From contig JAESUZ010005539.1 of the NCBI GenBank assembly GCA_017311185.1, positions 1 through 64,000 of the forward strand: 64,000 nt of DNA, given 5' to 3'. The DNA comes from Proteles cristata cristata. Its lineage: Eukaryota > Chordata > Mammalia > Carnivora > Hyaenidae. Under the pieces are notes generated by a model that saw only the letters and a list, made by a program, of their open reading frames with translations, was not told where the DNA came from and searched no databases. Position 1 is the first letter of the stretch. Each line of letters starts with the position of its first letter. Of this stretch, positions 42,355-54,720 are shown piece by piece. The translations under genes were made by a program, and so were the position numbers.

Positions 42355-44304
42355 TGTGTAAGTTCTTTATATATTTTGGGTACTAATCTCTTATTGTTTA
42401 AATAAGTTGCAAATATCTTCTCCCATTTAGTAGGTTGTCTTTTAATTTTGCTGATGGTTTCCACTGCTGTGCGAAAGCCTCTTACTCTAGAGTAGTCCCA
42501 ATAATTTAAGTTTGCTTTTGTTTCCCTTGTCTGAGGAGACATATCTAGAAAAATGTTTCTATGGCCAATGTCAGAGAGATGGTTTATGTTTTCTAGGAGT
42601 TTTGTGGTTTCAGGTCTCACATTTAGGCCTCTAACCCATTTTGAGCTTATTTCTGTGTATAGTGTAAGAAAGTGCCCCAGTTTCATTCTTTTGCATGTAA
42701 CTATCCAGTTTTCCCAGCACCATTTGTTGAAGAGACTGTCTTTTCCCCATTGAATGTTTTTGCCTCCTTTGTTGCAGATTAATTGACCATATAAGCATGG
42801 GTTTATTTCTAGACTCCCTATTCTGTCCTATTGGTCTATGTATCTATTTTTGTGCCAATCCCATACTGTTTTAATCACTACAGCTTTGTACTATATCTTA
42901 AAATGTAAGATTGTGATACCCCCATCTTTGTTCTTGTCTCTCAAGATTGCTTTGGCTATTTGGGGTCTTCTGTGGTTCCATACAAATTATTTGTTCTAGT
43001 TCTGTGAAAAATATTGCTGGTATTTTGATTTGATAAGGATTGCATTAAATCTGTAGACTGCTGTGAGTAGTATGGACATTTTAACAATATTGGTTTTTCC
43101 AATCCATGAGCATGGACTATCTTTCCATTTGTTTGGGAAATCATCTTCCATTTCTTTCATCAATGTTTTATAGTTTTCAGAGTAAAAGGCTTTTACCACC
43201 TTGGTTAATTTTATTCCTAGGTATTTTATTATTTTGGGTACTATTGAGTTTGTTTTCTTAATTTCTTTTTCTGCTACTTCATTATTAGCATATGGAAATG
43301 CAACACAAGTTCGTATACTAATTTTGTATCCTGTGACTTTACTGAATTCATTGATCAGTTCTAGCAGTTTTTTTGGTAGAGTCTTTAGGGTTTTCTATGT
43401 ATAATATCATGTCATTTGCAAATAGTGGAGGTTTTATTTCTTCCTTTTCAATTTGAATGCTTTTTATTTCTTTTTGTTGTCTGACTGCTGTGGCTAAAAC
43501 TTCCGGTATTATGTTGAGTAACAATGGTGAGAGTGGACATCCTTGTCTTATTCCTGATCCTAGAAGGAAAAGCTCTCAGTTTTTCATGAATAAGTATGAT
43601 GTTAGCTGTGAGTTTTTCGTCCATGGCCATTTTATGTTGAGGTATATTCCCTCTAAATCTACTTTGTTGAGAGTTTTTTTTTTAAATCATGATTGGATGT
43701 TGTACTTTGTCAAATGCTTTTTATGCCTGTATTAGGATGACCATATGGTTTTTAATGGTTTTTTTTTTTTTCATTAATGTGATGTATCATACTGATTGAT
43801 TTGTAAATACTGAAGCACTCTTGCATTCCTGGAATAAATACCACCTGATTGTATCAAAAGATTTTTTAAAAAATGTATTGTTGGATTTGGCTTGTTAATA
43901 TTTTGTGGAGGATTTTTGTTATCTATGTTCATCAGAGATACTGGCCTGAAGTTTTTTTTTCTTTTTGTAGTGTCTTCAACTGGTTTTGGTAGCATGGTAA
44001 TGTTGGTCTTGTCGAATGAATTTGGTAGCTTTCCTTCCTCTTCCAGTTTTGGATCCTTTGAGAAGAATAGGTACTAATTCCTCTTTAAATGTTTGGTAGG
44101 ATTCACTTATGAAGCCATCTGGTCCCGGGCTTCTATTTTGGGGGAGTTTTTTGATTCCTGATTCAATTTCATTGCTAATAATCAGTCTGTTCAAATGTTC
44201 TATTTCTTCCTGATTCAATTTTGGAAGGTTATGTTTTTGGGAATTTATCCATTACTTCTAGGTTGTCCAGTTTGTTGGCATGTAATTTTTCATGGTATTT
44301 TCTT

Positions 44305-44343
44305 TTCTTCTTCTTCTTTTTTTTTTAATGTCTTATTTATTTC

Positions 44344-44391
<48 letters not shown>

Positions 44392-44560
44392 CGTGAGGAG
44401 GGAAGGGTCAGAGAAGAGGGAGTCACTGACTGAAACAGGCTCCAGCCTCTGAGCTGGCTGTCAGCACAGAGCCCGACACGGGGCTCGAACCCACGAACCG
44501 CGAGATCATGACCCAAGCGAAAGTCAGACGCTTAACCGACTAAGCCACCCAGGCGCCCCT
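44305..44560 (-). mobile_element. CAN-SINE, young subfamily, perfect 15-bp TSD
   Basis: TCATGGTATTTTCTT at 44290-44304 and 44561-44575. Nested in the L1. About 42 nt uninterrupted GA (44347-44388). Tail complement includes TCTTCTTCTTC. Confidence 0.97.
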
Positions 44561-44740
44561 CATGGTATTTTCTTATAATCCTTCGTACTTCTGTTTTCTT
44601 GGTTGTTATTTCCCTCCTTCGTTTCTGATTTTATTTATTTGAGTCATATCTCTCTTTTTTTTTTTCCTGATGAACCTGGTTAAAAGTTTATCAATTTTTT
44701 TTTTAATCTTTTCACAGTATCTTTTCACCTCTTAAGAATA

Positions 44741-45274
44741 TGAAATCTGGTAAGTGTTCATGGCTCTTTTTCATTCCATTTCATAAATATCTTCTCCATG
44801 TGTCTTCAGTTACAGCCATGTCCCTTCAGACTGAATCATTCAATTCTTCCCATACTGGGGAGAAATCTGTCCTTGAGAACCTCTCTGTGTGAATCACAAT
44901 GGATGTTCCATCAGCTCTGGATCTTTTCTCTGCAAAGGGCAGAGTACTGCCAAATTTGCTGGGCAATGTCTCTGGGATCATTATACATTAAAAAAAAATA
45001 GTCCTGCAACATCTTTCCTCTTATTTATCCAGTACAAGCAACTGCCTGATTTCCAAATTAAGTTCTCTCTAGAATAACTGGGTCCAGTGTGACAGTGGCC
45101 CTGAAGCCATACCACATTTTCTTTAGAAGTAAAAAATGGAAAATGAAAACAAAAGAATCACAATTTTGAGATGCAAGTGATTTTAGAACTGTGTAGTCCA
45201 GTATGCCCACACCAGGTTAAGGTGAAAGATGCCAGGAAGTTGGTTTAATTACAGACATGCAGTCAGTTAGTAGC
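44741..45274. other. Unclassified sequence between LINE relics
   Basis: No repeat recognised. Two short frames only. Confidence 0.35.
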
Positions 45275-45291
45275 AGAACTAGTCAGCCTTG

Positions 45292-45552
45292 GGGGCACCT
45301 GGGTGGCGGAGCTGTTTGAGCAAGCGTCTGACTTTGACTCAGGTCATGATGCCATGGTTTGTGAGTTTGATTGAACCCCATGCCGGGCTCTGTGCTGACA
45401 GCTCAGAGCCTGGAGCCTGCTTTGGATTCTGTGTCTCCCTCTCTCTCTGCCCCTCCCTTGATCACACTCTGTATGTGTGTGTGTCTCTCTCTCAAACGCA
45501 AGTAAACATTTAAAAATTTTTTTTAAATAAAAAATTGTTTAAAAAATCAAAA
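45292..45552 (+). mobile_element. CAN-SINE with 17-bp TSD
   Basis: AGAACTAGTCAGCCTTG (45275-45291) versus AGAACTAGTCAGTCTTG (45553-45569), one mismatch. The head has a small rearrangement (GGTGGCGGAGCTGTTTGAGC). Long A/T-rich tail. Confidence 0.95.
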
Positions 45553-45734
45553 AGAACTAGTCAGTCTTGTTCAGTGGACTCAGCTGTCACTGATGCTTTT
45601 CATATAGTTTGAAGCTATATTTTTCTACTGTCATCCAAGACTCTTATATGAAAGAGCTTCTTAATTATCTAAACAGCTCCAGGGCCTCAAAAAAGAAGGA
45701 ATGTGAAGATAAAAATGTAAGTCTCTTCTGTAGT

Positions 45735-46970
45735 TTTTTTAAAAAGACAACCTTTTAGAGAAGTTTCGGGTTCATAGCAAAATTGGGTGGAAAGTACAGA
45801 GCTTACATAAATCTTTTGCCTTCCCCATCCCCCACTCACCTCACGCACAATCTCCCCTACTATCTACGTCCTGTACCGGAGCGGTACATTTGTTACAACT
45901 GGTGAACTTACATCGACATGTTACTATCATTCAAAGTCCATAGTTTACATTAGGGTTCGCCCTTGGTGTTGGACATTTTATAGGTTTGGGCCAGGGTATA
46001 ATAACATGTGTCCAACATTATAGCACCTTACAGAATACTTTTCACTGCCCTAATTATCCTTCGTATTCTACCTATTCATCCCTCCCTCCTCCTAACCCTG
46101 GCCACCACTGATTTTTTTGTAGAATGTCATATAGTTGGAATCATGCAGCATGTAGCCTTTTCAGATTGGCTCCTATCACTCAGTAATATGCACTTAAGTT
46201 TTGTTTGTGTCTTTTCATGGCTTTCATGCTGAAGGGTAAAGGGTATTGCATTGTCTGAACGCACCACGCTTTATCCACCCACATGCTGAGGGACATCTTG
46301 GTTGTTCCAAGTTTTGGCATTTATGAATAAAGCTGCTATAAATGTCTGTGTGCAGGCTTTTGTATGGACATAAGTTTTCAATTCATTAGGGTTAATATCA
46401 AGGAGTACAGTTGCTGGATTGCTTGGTAAGAACATATTTAGCTTTGTAAGAAACTGCCAAACTGTCTTCCAAAGTGGCTGTGTGTCATTTTGCATTTCCA
46501 TCACAAATGTTTGAAGAGTGCCAGTCATGCTACATTCTCGCCAGCATTTGGCGCTATCCAAACGTTCCAGATGCGGGCCATTCTAGTAGGTGTGTAGGGG
46601 TAGGTCACTGTTGTTTTAGTATGTAATTTCCTTAGTGACACATGTTAAACATCCTTTCACTTGCTTATTTTCCATCTGTATATCTTCTTTGATGAGGTGT
46701 CCGGATCTTTGGCCCATTTTCTAAATTGGGTTGTTCCTTTCCTTAATTGTTGAGTTTTGAGCTCTTTGTATACTTTGGATACCAGTCTTTTATCAGATAT
46801 CGCTTTTGCAAATATTTTATCTCAGCGTTCTTACTCTCTTGGCAGTGTCTTTTGCAGAGCAGAAGTTATAAGTTTTAATGAAGTCCAACTTCTCAGTCAT
46901 TTCTTTCATGGATCATGTCTTTGATTTTGGGTCATTAGTTTTAATAACAAAACAGAAACAAGAACAAGAC
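45735..46970 (-). mobile_element. L1M 3'UTR/ORF2-end relic, antisense
   Basis: AGAGAAGTTTCGGGTTCATAGC, CATATAGTTGGAATCATGCAGC, GAATAAAGCTGCTATAAATGTC, AACTGCCAAACTGTCTTCCAAAGTGG, CTTTGTATACTTTGGATACCAG and TTATCAGATATCGC read as the complement of an L1 3' half. Confidence 0.82.
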
Positions 46971-46989
46971 TGACCCAAAGTGGGATGTT

Positions 46990-49200
46990 AACTTCCATAA
47001 AAGCAATAGTCTAGTATCGACTAGAGCTTGATGGTGATGTTTTACTTGCCACTTAAGGATTCTTCCATGCAAATAATTCCCACATGTAATATGAAAAAAT
47101 ATATATATTTACAATTATTTTCTTTATTTCAAGCGAAATGTCTGCAGTAGAACTAGACCAGGCTGCATATGTCAATCCTGATTTGAGATGAGCAGGCAGC
47201 AACCACTCCCCAAGCTGCTGCTCCTGACACCTTGCTTGAACTCAAAGCCAACCATTATCAACAGAGGTGTTTTTCCATTCCCTGGGAGGCTAGTAATGGT
47301 GTTCCATGGAAGAACGCCTTCCTTCACTGTTCCCAATAGCAGAAACCACAGCTGCTAATGACTCTAACCCTGTGGACATGTTAAACATCAGAATTTGTTA
47401 AACATCACGGCACAGGAGTTGATATGCTATGGCAACAAATGATAATGATGGTAACGAGACAATCACACTGCAAGGAGCTGGACTCCAATGAAATATGTAT
47501 CAGGGAGATCTTTGGGGAATGATATTGGCAGTCCTGGCCTAACAGATACCACAGCCTGTGTGTTTATCAGCCAGTGAGCTCAGATGGGTAGATAACTGAA
47601 GAAGAGCTTGAAGGAAATTGGGGACTTCTTAAAGGGGAGATCAGGGCCTAACATAGAACCTCTTCTACTGTATACTCTTGGTCAAAGGAGATACAGACAC
47701 AGCCCAGATCCAAGGGGGAGGAAAAATAGACCTCACCTCTTGATGGGGGCAGTTTGGGCCATTATTAATTCACCACCTATAGTCATTTCTATTTTTTCCT
47801 TGCCTCTTAGTCAATTGGCATGAGGAGCCCAAAATGATGACATACTAAATTGTGGCTTCTGTGGAACTCTTATTATGTTCTCTTAGGTGAAATGGTTCCC
47901 CTCTTTGGAATGAGGACATCACAGAACCTAAAATTCTAAGGATGGGAAGCACATATTCTATAAGGGTGTTACTGGGAGTGGTGTTGAGGGCACTCCTACT
48001 TCAACCTTTTGGTTTCTGGATCCACATGTTGTAGCTATTGGCACAAAGTGCTATATCAGCTACAGACTCAGGACATGAATTGCATCCTGGAAGACAGAAC
48101 TTCAAGCAGCTCAGTTGTCTCTGAGCAGGCGCTTCAGCTGAGCCTGCAATAGGACATCCCACCACGTCTATGAGGACAGCACGCAACATTGGGCATGGCA
48201 GTATTTGGTAGAAGCAGTCATATTTATTCTTTCATAAAAAGAGGTCCCTTGATCTGAGGCAAAGTCACGTGGGATGTCATTTGGTAAATCAAACATGCTG
48301 TTATCCATCTGGTGGAAATACCGATAGAGGCATTGTGGACAGGGCAGGCAAACACATATCCAGAGGAGGTTTTCACGGCAGTAAGAAAAAATTACTGCCT
48401 CTTCCAAAGTAGAAGTACAATGTATCATGGTACCATTGATGGCTGGCTGGTACCATATTGAGGGCTCAGTGTTAGTCTGTGCTGATGGCAGGCGGAGAAC
48501 TGAGCAGTGCAGGAGGTAGGACCAGCCTTGATGGGAGGGAGTCCAATATTGGGCCCATGCATGACCTCAATCCCTTAGTGGGATTATAGTGTGGCAGCAA
48601 TCTATTTTCAAGTCACACCAGCAAATTGGGCCTACTGACCCAAAAAGCAATCTAGAGACTTTTTTTTTTTACTTCCTCTGGTTCCCAGTTGTAGTGGACA
48701 CCCCACCTGGTATAACCCAGTCAGGTGGCATGGGAGTTTGGGCCATCTGGTGTGGAGTCTTACCGCTGCTCTCTGGACTGCTGTCTGGATAGGACTGTTG
48801 GGCTTGATCCCAAGTGTGCCATTTGATTATGCAATAAACTGCTATGGATTGTGTACAGACTAAGTAAATTCCTACTGGTATAGGCTAAGTAAACTCTTCC
48901 TTCTTTCTGGAGAAGTTGCAGAGCAGAAAGCAAAGAACACAATATGCACACGGGGCAAGATGCTGTCAGACTGAAGTGAGTTGAAGCTGTCACAGAACTG
49001 GCCACCAACACCACAGCTGGAATCTGAGATGTGGCAGAGAGGACATGGGGCGGGGGGCCCATAGGCATCCAAATGCACCCCGTCTGCTTTGGTTCTCTTA
49101 TTCCAAACTGGCTTCGAGTCCAGGCCTGTCTCTGTCAGTATGGGGAGAAAACACAATGATCAGACTCGGGAGAGGTCTCTGAGCAAGAGCTGTTGGAGGA
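46990..49200 (-). mobile_element. Probable ERV-L-like internal (pol) relic
   Basis: Best support is 47900-48600 on the minus strand. The frame 48168-48428 ends in an integrase-core-like segment containing FASDQGTSF, and adjacent broken frames toward 47.9 kb read as downstream pol. Stops and frame changes throughout, and no intact gene. LTRs were not identified. Boundaries (and anything outside the core) are tentative. Alternative: another ERV class. A T11 tract sits at about 48660. Confidence 0.5.
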
Positions 49201-49529
49201 TCTCCAGTCATGGAGAAAACATGTGACACCACTGAACATTCCCCTGTCAAAACACTTCATTCCAAGTTTTATTTTCTTGTCTGGGGCCCCTTCCGTTTAA
49301 GGCTTTTCTTTTTGTACATATGCCAAGTTCCCCCCACTCTGTCTTCATGTAAGATGGTTTTGGAGCTCCAAAGGGTCCTTTTTGTAGTTCTTACTCAAGT
49401 TTTCAAAATGGGAACTCTGTTCCATTTACTGTAGATCATGATACCAATATAAACCCAAAGGCATTCAGTGGGTTCCTGACATCAGTCTGAGTCTCCAATT
49501 CCTCATTTTTAAGAAACTGATAATAACTC
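49201..49529. other. Unclassified sequence
   Basis: No repeat recognised. Possibly still ERV-derived. Confidence 0.3.
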
Positions 49530-49745
49530 GGGGCACCTGGGTGGCTTAGTCGGTTAAGCGTCCGACTTTCACTTAGGACATGATCTCGCGGTTCGTGGGT
49601 TCGAGCCCCGCGTCGGGCTCTGTGCTGACTGCCAGCTCAGAGCCTGGAGCCTGTTTTGGAGTCTGTGACTCCTCTCTCAGACCCTCTCCTGCTCACGCTG
49701 TCTCTCTCTCTCCTAGAAATAAATAAAACATTAAAAAAAAAAAAA
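49530..49745 (+). mobile_element. CAN-SINE, young subfamily, perfect 19-bp TSD
   Basis: AAGAAACTGATAATAACTC at 49511-49529 and 49746-49764 without mismatch. TTTCACTTAGGACATG, GATCTCGCGGTTCG and CCTAGAAATAAATAAAACATT plus about A15. Confidence 0.98.
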
Positions 49746-50029
49746 AAGAAACTGATAATAACTCCAAACCAGTTGGTCCTACTCAATGCATGCTAGAATG
49801 TGTCCTGCTTTCTGGCCTTAGTTTCCGAGTCCTTAGTTGTAATGAATGCATCTCTGTTTTATTCCCGCCCCTGCCCCTCAGCCTTGCCTTCTCCTTCCAC
49901 CCTTCCGTGGCATTGTTAGCGCTCCAGTGTGTGTCCTTCCTTGGCCTCTGTTCATAGAATCATCTTTCATTTGCATGTACGTGGGGTCGGACAGCGCTCC
50001 CATTCTTCCCTGCTAGTGGCATCTTGACT

Positions 50030-50490
50030 TTATTTGCAATGCAGCGTACTTAGGCCTGGAACTGGGTCATGATTGGTCCAAGCCAATAATGAGAATCCTT
50101 TCTCTGTGTTTCCCAGCCTACCCTGCAGCTGGAGGTGGCCATGTGACCCAGTTTGGCCAAGGAGATGTTAGGTGTGGGTGGGGCGTCCCGGAGAACTTTT
50201 GATGACTCGTTGAGAAGAGTCTTCTTTGCCCTTCTTCCTGCCCAGAATGCATATATGATGTCTGTAGATGCTGTAGGCACCTTACGGCCATGCAATGATA
50301 AAGAAGGGAGAGTAGAAATAGAGAAAGGGTCTAGGTCTTTCAGAGCCCTACTGAGCTGCTGAAATGAGCTAGAAACTGTCTATATTCACACTACCACTCA
50401 TGGAGGAAAAACAAACCCCTTTGTTTCAACCACTGCTAATCTGGCTTATTGTTATCTTGCATCCAAAAGCATTTATAACTGATACAAGTT
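50030..50490 (+). repeat. Ancient interspersed repeat, family uncertain
   Basis: GGAGGTGGCCATGTGACCCAG, TTGGCCAAGGAGATGTTAGG, CTTCCTGCCCAGAATGC and a terminal TTTCAACCACTGCTAATCTGG...CATTTATAACTGATAC read like a common old mammalian repeat (LTR- or DNA-transposon-derived). Confidence 0.5.
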
Positions 50491-50619
50491 ACATATGCAC
50501 CCGCCCACACATTTTTTTGGTCTTCAATTTACCAAATTATAATCATATATTTTTTTCTTAGTTTATGAAATCTGGCTTTATATCTTTCATAATACATAAT
50601 GGACATTTTTTCCCTAAGT

Positions 50620-51080
50620 CAATGCATATAGCTCTAATTTATTACAGCCTAAGTGTCCGTCAACTGACGAATGGATTAAGATGTGGTTTATCTATACAAG
50701 TGGACTACTACATGGCAATGAGAAAGAATGAAGTCTGGCCACGTGTAGCAACATGGATGGACCTTGAGGGTGTTATGCTGAGCGAAATAAGTCAGGCAGA
50801 GAAGGACAGACACCATATGTTTTCACTTATAGAAGGATTAGGAGAAACTTAACAGAGGACCACGGGGGAGGAGAAGGGGAAACATAGTTGGGGAGAGGGA
50901 GGGAGGCAAACCATGAGAGACTCTTGAATACTGAGAACGAACTGAGGGCTGATGGGGGTGGGGGGGAGGGGAAGGAGGGTGATGGGCATGGAGGAGGGCA
51001 CTTGTGGGGATGAGCACTGGGTGTTATATGGAAACCAACTTGGCAATGAACTATGAAAGAAAAAAATTTTTTATTAATTG
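50620..51080 (+). mobile_element. Carnivore LINE-1 3' end, 5'-truncated
   Basis: CCTAAGTGTCCGTCAACTGACG, CATGGATGGACCTTGAGGG, AGCGAAATAAGTCAGGCAG, GCAAACCATGAGAGACTCTTG, CTGAGGGCTGATGGGGG, GGGATGAGCACTGGGTGTTATATGG then AATGAACTATGAAAGAAAAAAA. Less diverged than the L1M relics, so carnivore-lineage. Confidence 0.9.
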
Positions 51081-51170
51081 TTGTGGGTAGGTAGTACTAG
51101 AACATGGTTCAAAGTTCAAAATGTATAAATGGGAAATGGTGTGGTCACTTTGAAACACCAGCAATTCCTT

Positions 51171-51392
51171 GGGGTGCCTGATGGCTCAGTCAGTTAAGTA
51201 TCTGACCTCGGCTTAGGCCATGATCTTGCAGTCTGAGTTTGAGCCCCACATTGGGCTCTATGCAGACTGCCTGGAGCCTGGAGCCTGCTTTGGATTCTGT
51301 GTCCCCCTCTCTCTCTGCCCTTCTCCTATTTGTGTTCTGTCTGTCTCTCTCTCAAAAATAAATAAACATTAAAAAATTTATATAAAAAAAGA
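51171..51392 (+). mobile_element. CAN-SINE
   Basis: GGGGTGCCTGATGGCTCAG head (GGTG deletion), GAGTTTGAGCCCCAC, GGAGCCTGGAGCCTGC, AAAAATAAATAAACATT tail. Confidence 0.94.
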
Positions 51393-51429
51393 AACATTAG
51401 TAATTTTTAAAAATGTTAAACATAGAGTT

Positions 51430-51605
51430 ACTTGCCTAGAAGCCAAGAAATGCCAAGGACTTACCAGCAACCACCAGAAGCTAGGAGTCAGGCATGGAAT
51501 GGACTCTTCTCTAGAGACTTCTGACAAACTATGGCCCTACACCTTGGTTTCAGACTTCTATCTCCCAAAACTCTGAGCGAGTAAATTTCTATTGTTTTAA
51601 GCACA
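51430..51605 (+). mobile_element. Probable MaLR-type LTR fragment
   Basis: CACCAGAAGCTAGGAGTCAGGCATGG, CACCTTGGTTTCAGACTTC and CCAAAACTCTGAGCGAGTAAATTTCTATTGTTTTAAGC match the 3' third of MLT1/MST-like LTRs. Confidence 0.6.
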
Positions 51606-51899
51606 AAATAATAATGATAAATGAAAATCAGACAAGTACGTATCTTATGGATTATTACATATAAGCACATCTAAGGTTGACCCCTTCTTTTAAATAGTGG
51701 CATAGTATTCTATTTCATGACTGTAACATAAGTTTTTAATGAGTTTCTTATTTGATACTTACAGTATTTTCCAGTTCTTGCTTTTCCGCACAACGATGAA
51801 ATAAATAATCTTGTCTGTACATCATTTCCTATATTTGCAAGTGCATATATTGGATAAAATCTTAGAGGTGGAATTGTTGGATTAAAGGATAAATGTATT

Positions 51900-52100
51900 G
51901 GGGTCCCTGGGTGGCTCAATGTATTGAGCGTCCAACTCTTGGTTTGGGCTTAGGTCATAATCTCGTGGTTTGTTAGTTCGAACCTCGTGTTGGGCTCCAT
52001 GCTGACAGTGTGATTCCTGCTTGGGATTCTCTCTCTCTCTCTGCCTCTCCTCTGCTTGCGTGCACGCATGCACTCTCTTTCTCTCAAGCAACCTTTAAAA
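51900..52100 (+). mobile_element. CAN-SINE nested in L1M, 16-bp TSD
   Basis: AAAGGATAAATGTATT (51884-51899) versus AAAGGATAAGTGTATT (52101-52116). GGGGTCCCTGGGTGGCTCAA head and the CTTGGTTTGGGCTTAGG variant. Confidence 0.96.
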
Positions 52101-52258
52101 AAAGGATAAGTGTATTTTTTATTTTGTATATTTTTATTTTGATGGAATTGTCAAATTGATCTGCACAGTGTTTGTGAGAAGCTATCACTCCAATGGCAAT
52201 GAGTGAGCGTGCTTGTCTCCCACAGTCAGAGCTCCATGTATTATAACATTTTTGAACT

Positions 52259-52383
52259 TTTTTATAGTTTTTATTTTTGAGACAGAGAGAGACAGAGTAT
52301 GAGTGGGGGAGGGGCAGAGACAGAGGAAGACACAGAATCTGAAACAGGCTCCAGGCTCTGAGCTGCCAGCACAGAACCCGAAG
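52259..52383 (-). mobile_element. CAN-SINE lacking its head, nested in L1M
   Basis: TTTTTATTTTTGAGACAGAGAG through CCAGGCTCTGAGCTGCCAGCACAGAACCCGA, then L1 resumes. The tRNA-like head is absent. Confidence 0.9.
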
Positions 52384-53038
52384 TTATAGTTGAAATTATA
52401 TCTCACTGTGGTTGTAATGTGCATTTTTTGTTATTATGAGCATGTTAAGCATCTTTTCCACATTTAATATCATCACATTCAATAAGTGTAATGTTATATT
52501 CATTAATCACTTGAATTTCCTCAAAATTGTTCATAGCCTTTACCCACCTCTCTATGGATTCTTGGTCTTTTTCTTTTCTAGGAGCTCTTTATAGTAAGGA
52601 CATTAGCTGTTTGTTCTATTGTTAGCTAAGATTTTCCCAAGTTTTCCATTTGTCCTTTTATTTTATGAGAGGTTTTTTGTTTTTTGTTTTTTGCCATTAA
52701 GAAAAGTTTACTTTTGTGGAGTCCAATTTATTACTATTTTCTTTCATAGCTTCTGGATTTTGTGAAATGGTAAAAATAATTGTGTATTCTTAATGCATTT
52801 ATGGTTTCAGTTTTTACATGTAAATATTTGTAGGATTTATTTTGCTTTAAAGAAGGAGTAGGGATCTAGTTAGTTTTTTTCCTAGATGCTTTTTTAGCAG
52901 CTCTGGCGTCGTTTTTGAGTAGTCTCTTTCTCTCCATTAACCTGATATGCTACCTATGATGTTCCAACTTCTTCTATGTTTTTGGCTGTGTTTTTAAGAC
53001 CTTCTGAGCCATGTTGTATTCTTGCAATAAAAACTTTT

Positions 53039-53246
53039 TTTTTTTTTTAAAGCTTATTTATTTTTGAGAGAGAGACAGTTCTAGCTGGGAAGGGACAGAG
53101 AGAGAGGGAGACACAGAATCCGAAGCAGGCTTCAGGCTCTGACCTGTCAGCACAGAGCCCAATGTGCGGCTCAAACCCACGAACTGTGTGATCATGACTT
53201 GAGCTGAAGTTGGACGCTCAACCGACTGAGCCACCCAGGTGCCCCT
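53039..53246 (-). mobile_element. CAN-SINE nested in L1M
   Basis: TTTAAAGCTTATTTATTTTTGAGAGAG to GAGCCACCCAGGTGCCCC. AATAAAAACTTTT and AATAAAAACCTTTT flank it as a TSD. Confidence 0.95.
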
Positions 53247-53284
53247 GGAATAAAAACCTTTTGATCATGACTTACTATAGTTTT

Positions 53285-53514
53285 CTTTTTTTTTAATGTT
53301 TATTTTTGAGAGAGAGAGAGAGAGACAGAGAGACAGAGAGACAGAGCGCGAGCATGGGAGGGGCAGAAAGAAAGGGAGGTACAGAATCTGAAGCAGGCTC
53401 CAGGCTCTGAGCAGTCAGCACAGAGCTCGGCACGGGGCTTGAACCCACCAACTGTGAGATCATGACCTGAGCTGAAGTCAGACACTTAACAGACTGAGCC
53501 AACCAGGAGCCCCT
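53285..53514 (-). mobile_element. CAN-SINE nested in L1M
   Basis: TTTTAATGTTTATTTTTGAGAGAG to GAGCCAACCAGGAGCCCC. TATAGTTTT flanks it at 53276 and 53517. Lies 38 bp from the preceding SINE. Confidence 0.95.
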
Positions 53515-53867
53515 GTTATAGTTTTAATTTGGTGTTCAATTCTATTTGCTAATTTTTTACTTAGGATTTTTGCCTCAATATTATGTGTGAGATTAGTCTA
53601 TAGTTTTTTTTTGTGTATGTGTGTGCAGTGTTTATTTAGTTTACAGATCAATGATACATCCAGTTCTTTAAAAGACTATGGGAGTTTTCCTTCTTTTTAT
53701 ATCTCTAGAACACTCTGAATAGCATTAAAATGATCTAGTCTTTGAAGGCTATTAGAATTCCCTAGTAAAACCTTCTGAGCCTGGTGCTTTTGGGAATTAG
53801 TATTTTGGTATTTTATTTCTTCGGTGGAAATTGATCTTTCTAGCTTTCTTTCTTTACGAGGCTCAAT

Positions 53868-53897
53868 TTTAACATTTATTTATTTTTGAGAGAGAGA

Positions 53898-53929
<32 letters not shown>

Positions 53930-54092
53930 CAGAGAGAACAGGGGAGGGGCAGAGAGAGAGGGAGACACAGAATCTGAAGCAGGTTCCAGGCTCTGAGCTG
54001 TTAGGACTCAGCAGGGCTCGAACTTGTCAACCATGAGGTCATGATCTGAGCAAAAGTCAGAGGCTTAACCAACTGAATTACCCAGGCACCCC
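53868..54092 (-). mobile_element. CAN-SINE nested in L1M
   Basis: TTTTAACATTTATTTATTTTTGAGAGAG, a roughly 55-nt GA/CAGAGAG body, and a decayed head AACTGAATTACCCAGGCACCCC. Confidence 0.95.
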
Positions 54093-54686
54093 ATCTTATT
54101 TTTATTTGTATTCGTGCTTTCTCTCTTGAATAATGATTAGGTCCATTTTATTGATTATTTCATAGAAGTATTTTATTTATTAATTCTATTTGGTTTTTAC
54201 TTTTTACTTTTATTCTACTTTTTGTCTCTTTTTTAACTTTTGAGATAGATACTTCATTTATTGTTATACTTTTCATTCTTATGTTTAGCTTAGGCATTTT
54301 CTTTGCTTTAACTGTATGTCAAAGATTCTGATATACAGGGTTTTTCATAATCATTATTTTTCTAAGAAACTGTTCAATTTCAATTTATATTTCTCCACTG
54401 ACTAAGGAATTGCTTAATAATATTTTATTTCCAGATGGAAAAGAACTTGTGCCTTTTGATTTTATTTTTCATTTTACTACACTGTGATAAGACAATGTTG
54501 TTGGTTTGCATTATTTTTATTTGAAAGAATTTATTGAAGTTTTCTCAGTGACCTCACATATGGTCAATTTTCATGAATGTTCCACATGTATTTGAAAAGA
54601 AGAAATATCCTCTTTCATAAGGGTGAGGGGTTCAATATGTATTCATAAGGTCTACCTTGGGATTATGTTGTTTAGATTACATATAC

Positions 54687-54720
54687 ATGTGTGTGTGTGC
54701 ATGCGCGTGTGTGTGTGTGT
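54687..54720. repeat. (TG)n with GCATGCGCG interruption
   Basis: ATGTGTGTGTGTGCATGCGCGTGTGTGTGTGTGT, alternating purine-pyrimidine throughout, inside the L1M relic. Confidence 0.9.

Larger units (their letters stand above)
41785..44740 (-). mobile_element. LINE-1 ORF2 relic with reverse-transcriptase region
   Basis: About 2.4 kb of L1 after removing two nested SINEs, antisense. Minus-strand translations give broken ORF2 pieces. 43976-44218 carries [15 protein letters not shown] (upstream RT region). 43774-43995 carries [24 protein letters not shown] (RT finger region). 43448-43630 and 42996-43199 carry [12 protein letters not shown] and ENYKTLMKEMEDDFPNKWKD. Stops and frameshifts break it throughout, so it is dead. 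41785-42100 is the ORF2 C-terminal/3' side. No 5' end or 3' tail seen. Confidence 0.9.

Noticed and set aside
43774..44218. Minus-strand frames with clear reverse-transcriptase motifs, considered as a gene
   Set aside because: They are broken pieces of a LINE-1 ORF2 interrupted by stops and SINE insertions; annotated as a mobile element only.
53300..53360. Regularly spaced GAGACAGAGAGACAGAG units resembling a short direct-repeat array
   Set aside because: These are the purine body of a CAN-SINE; no CRISPR-like spacers.
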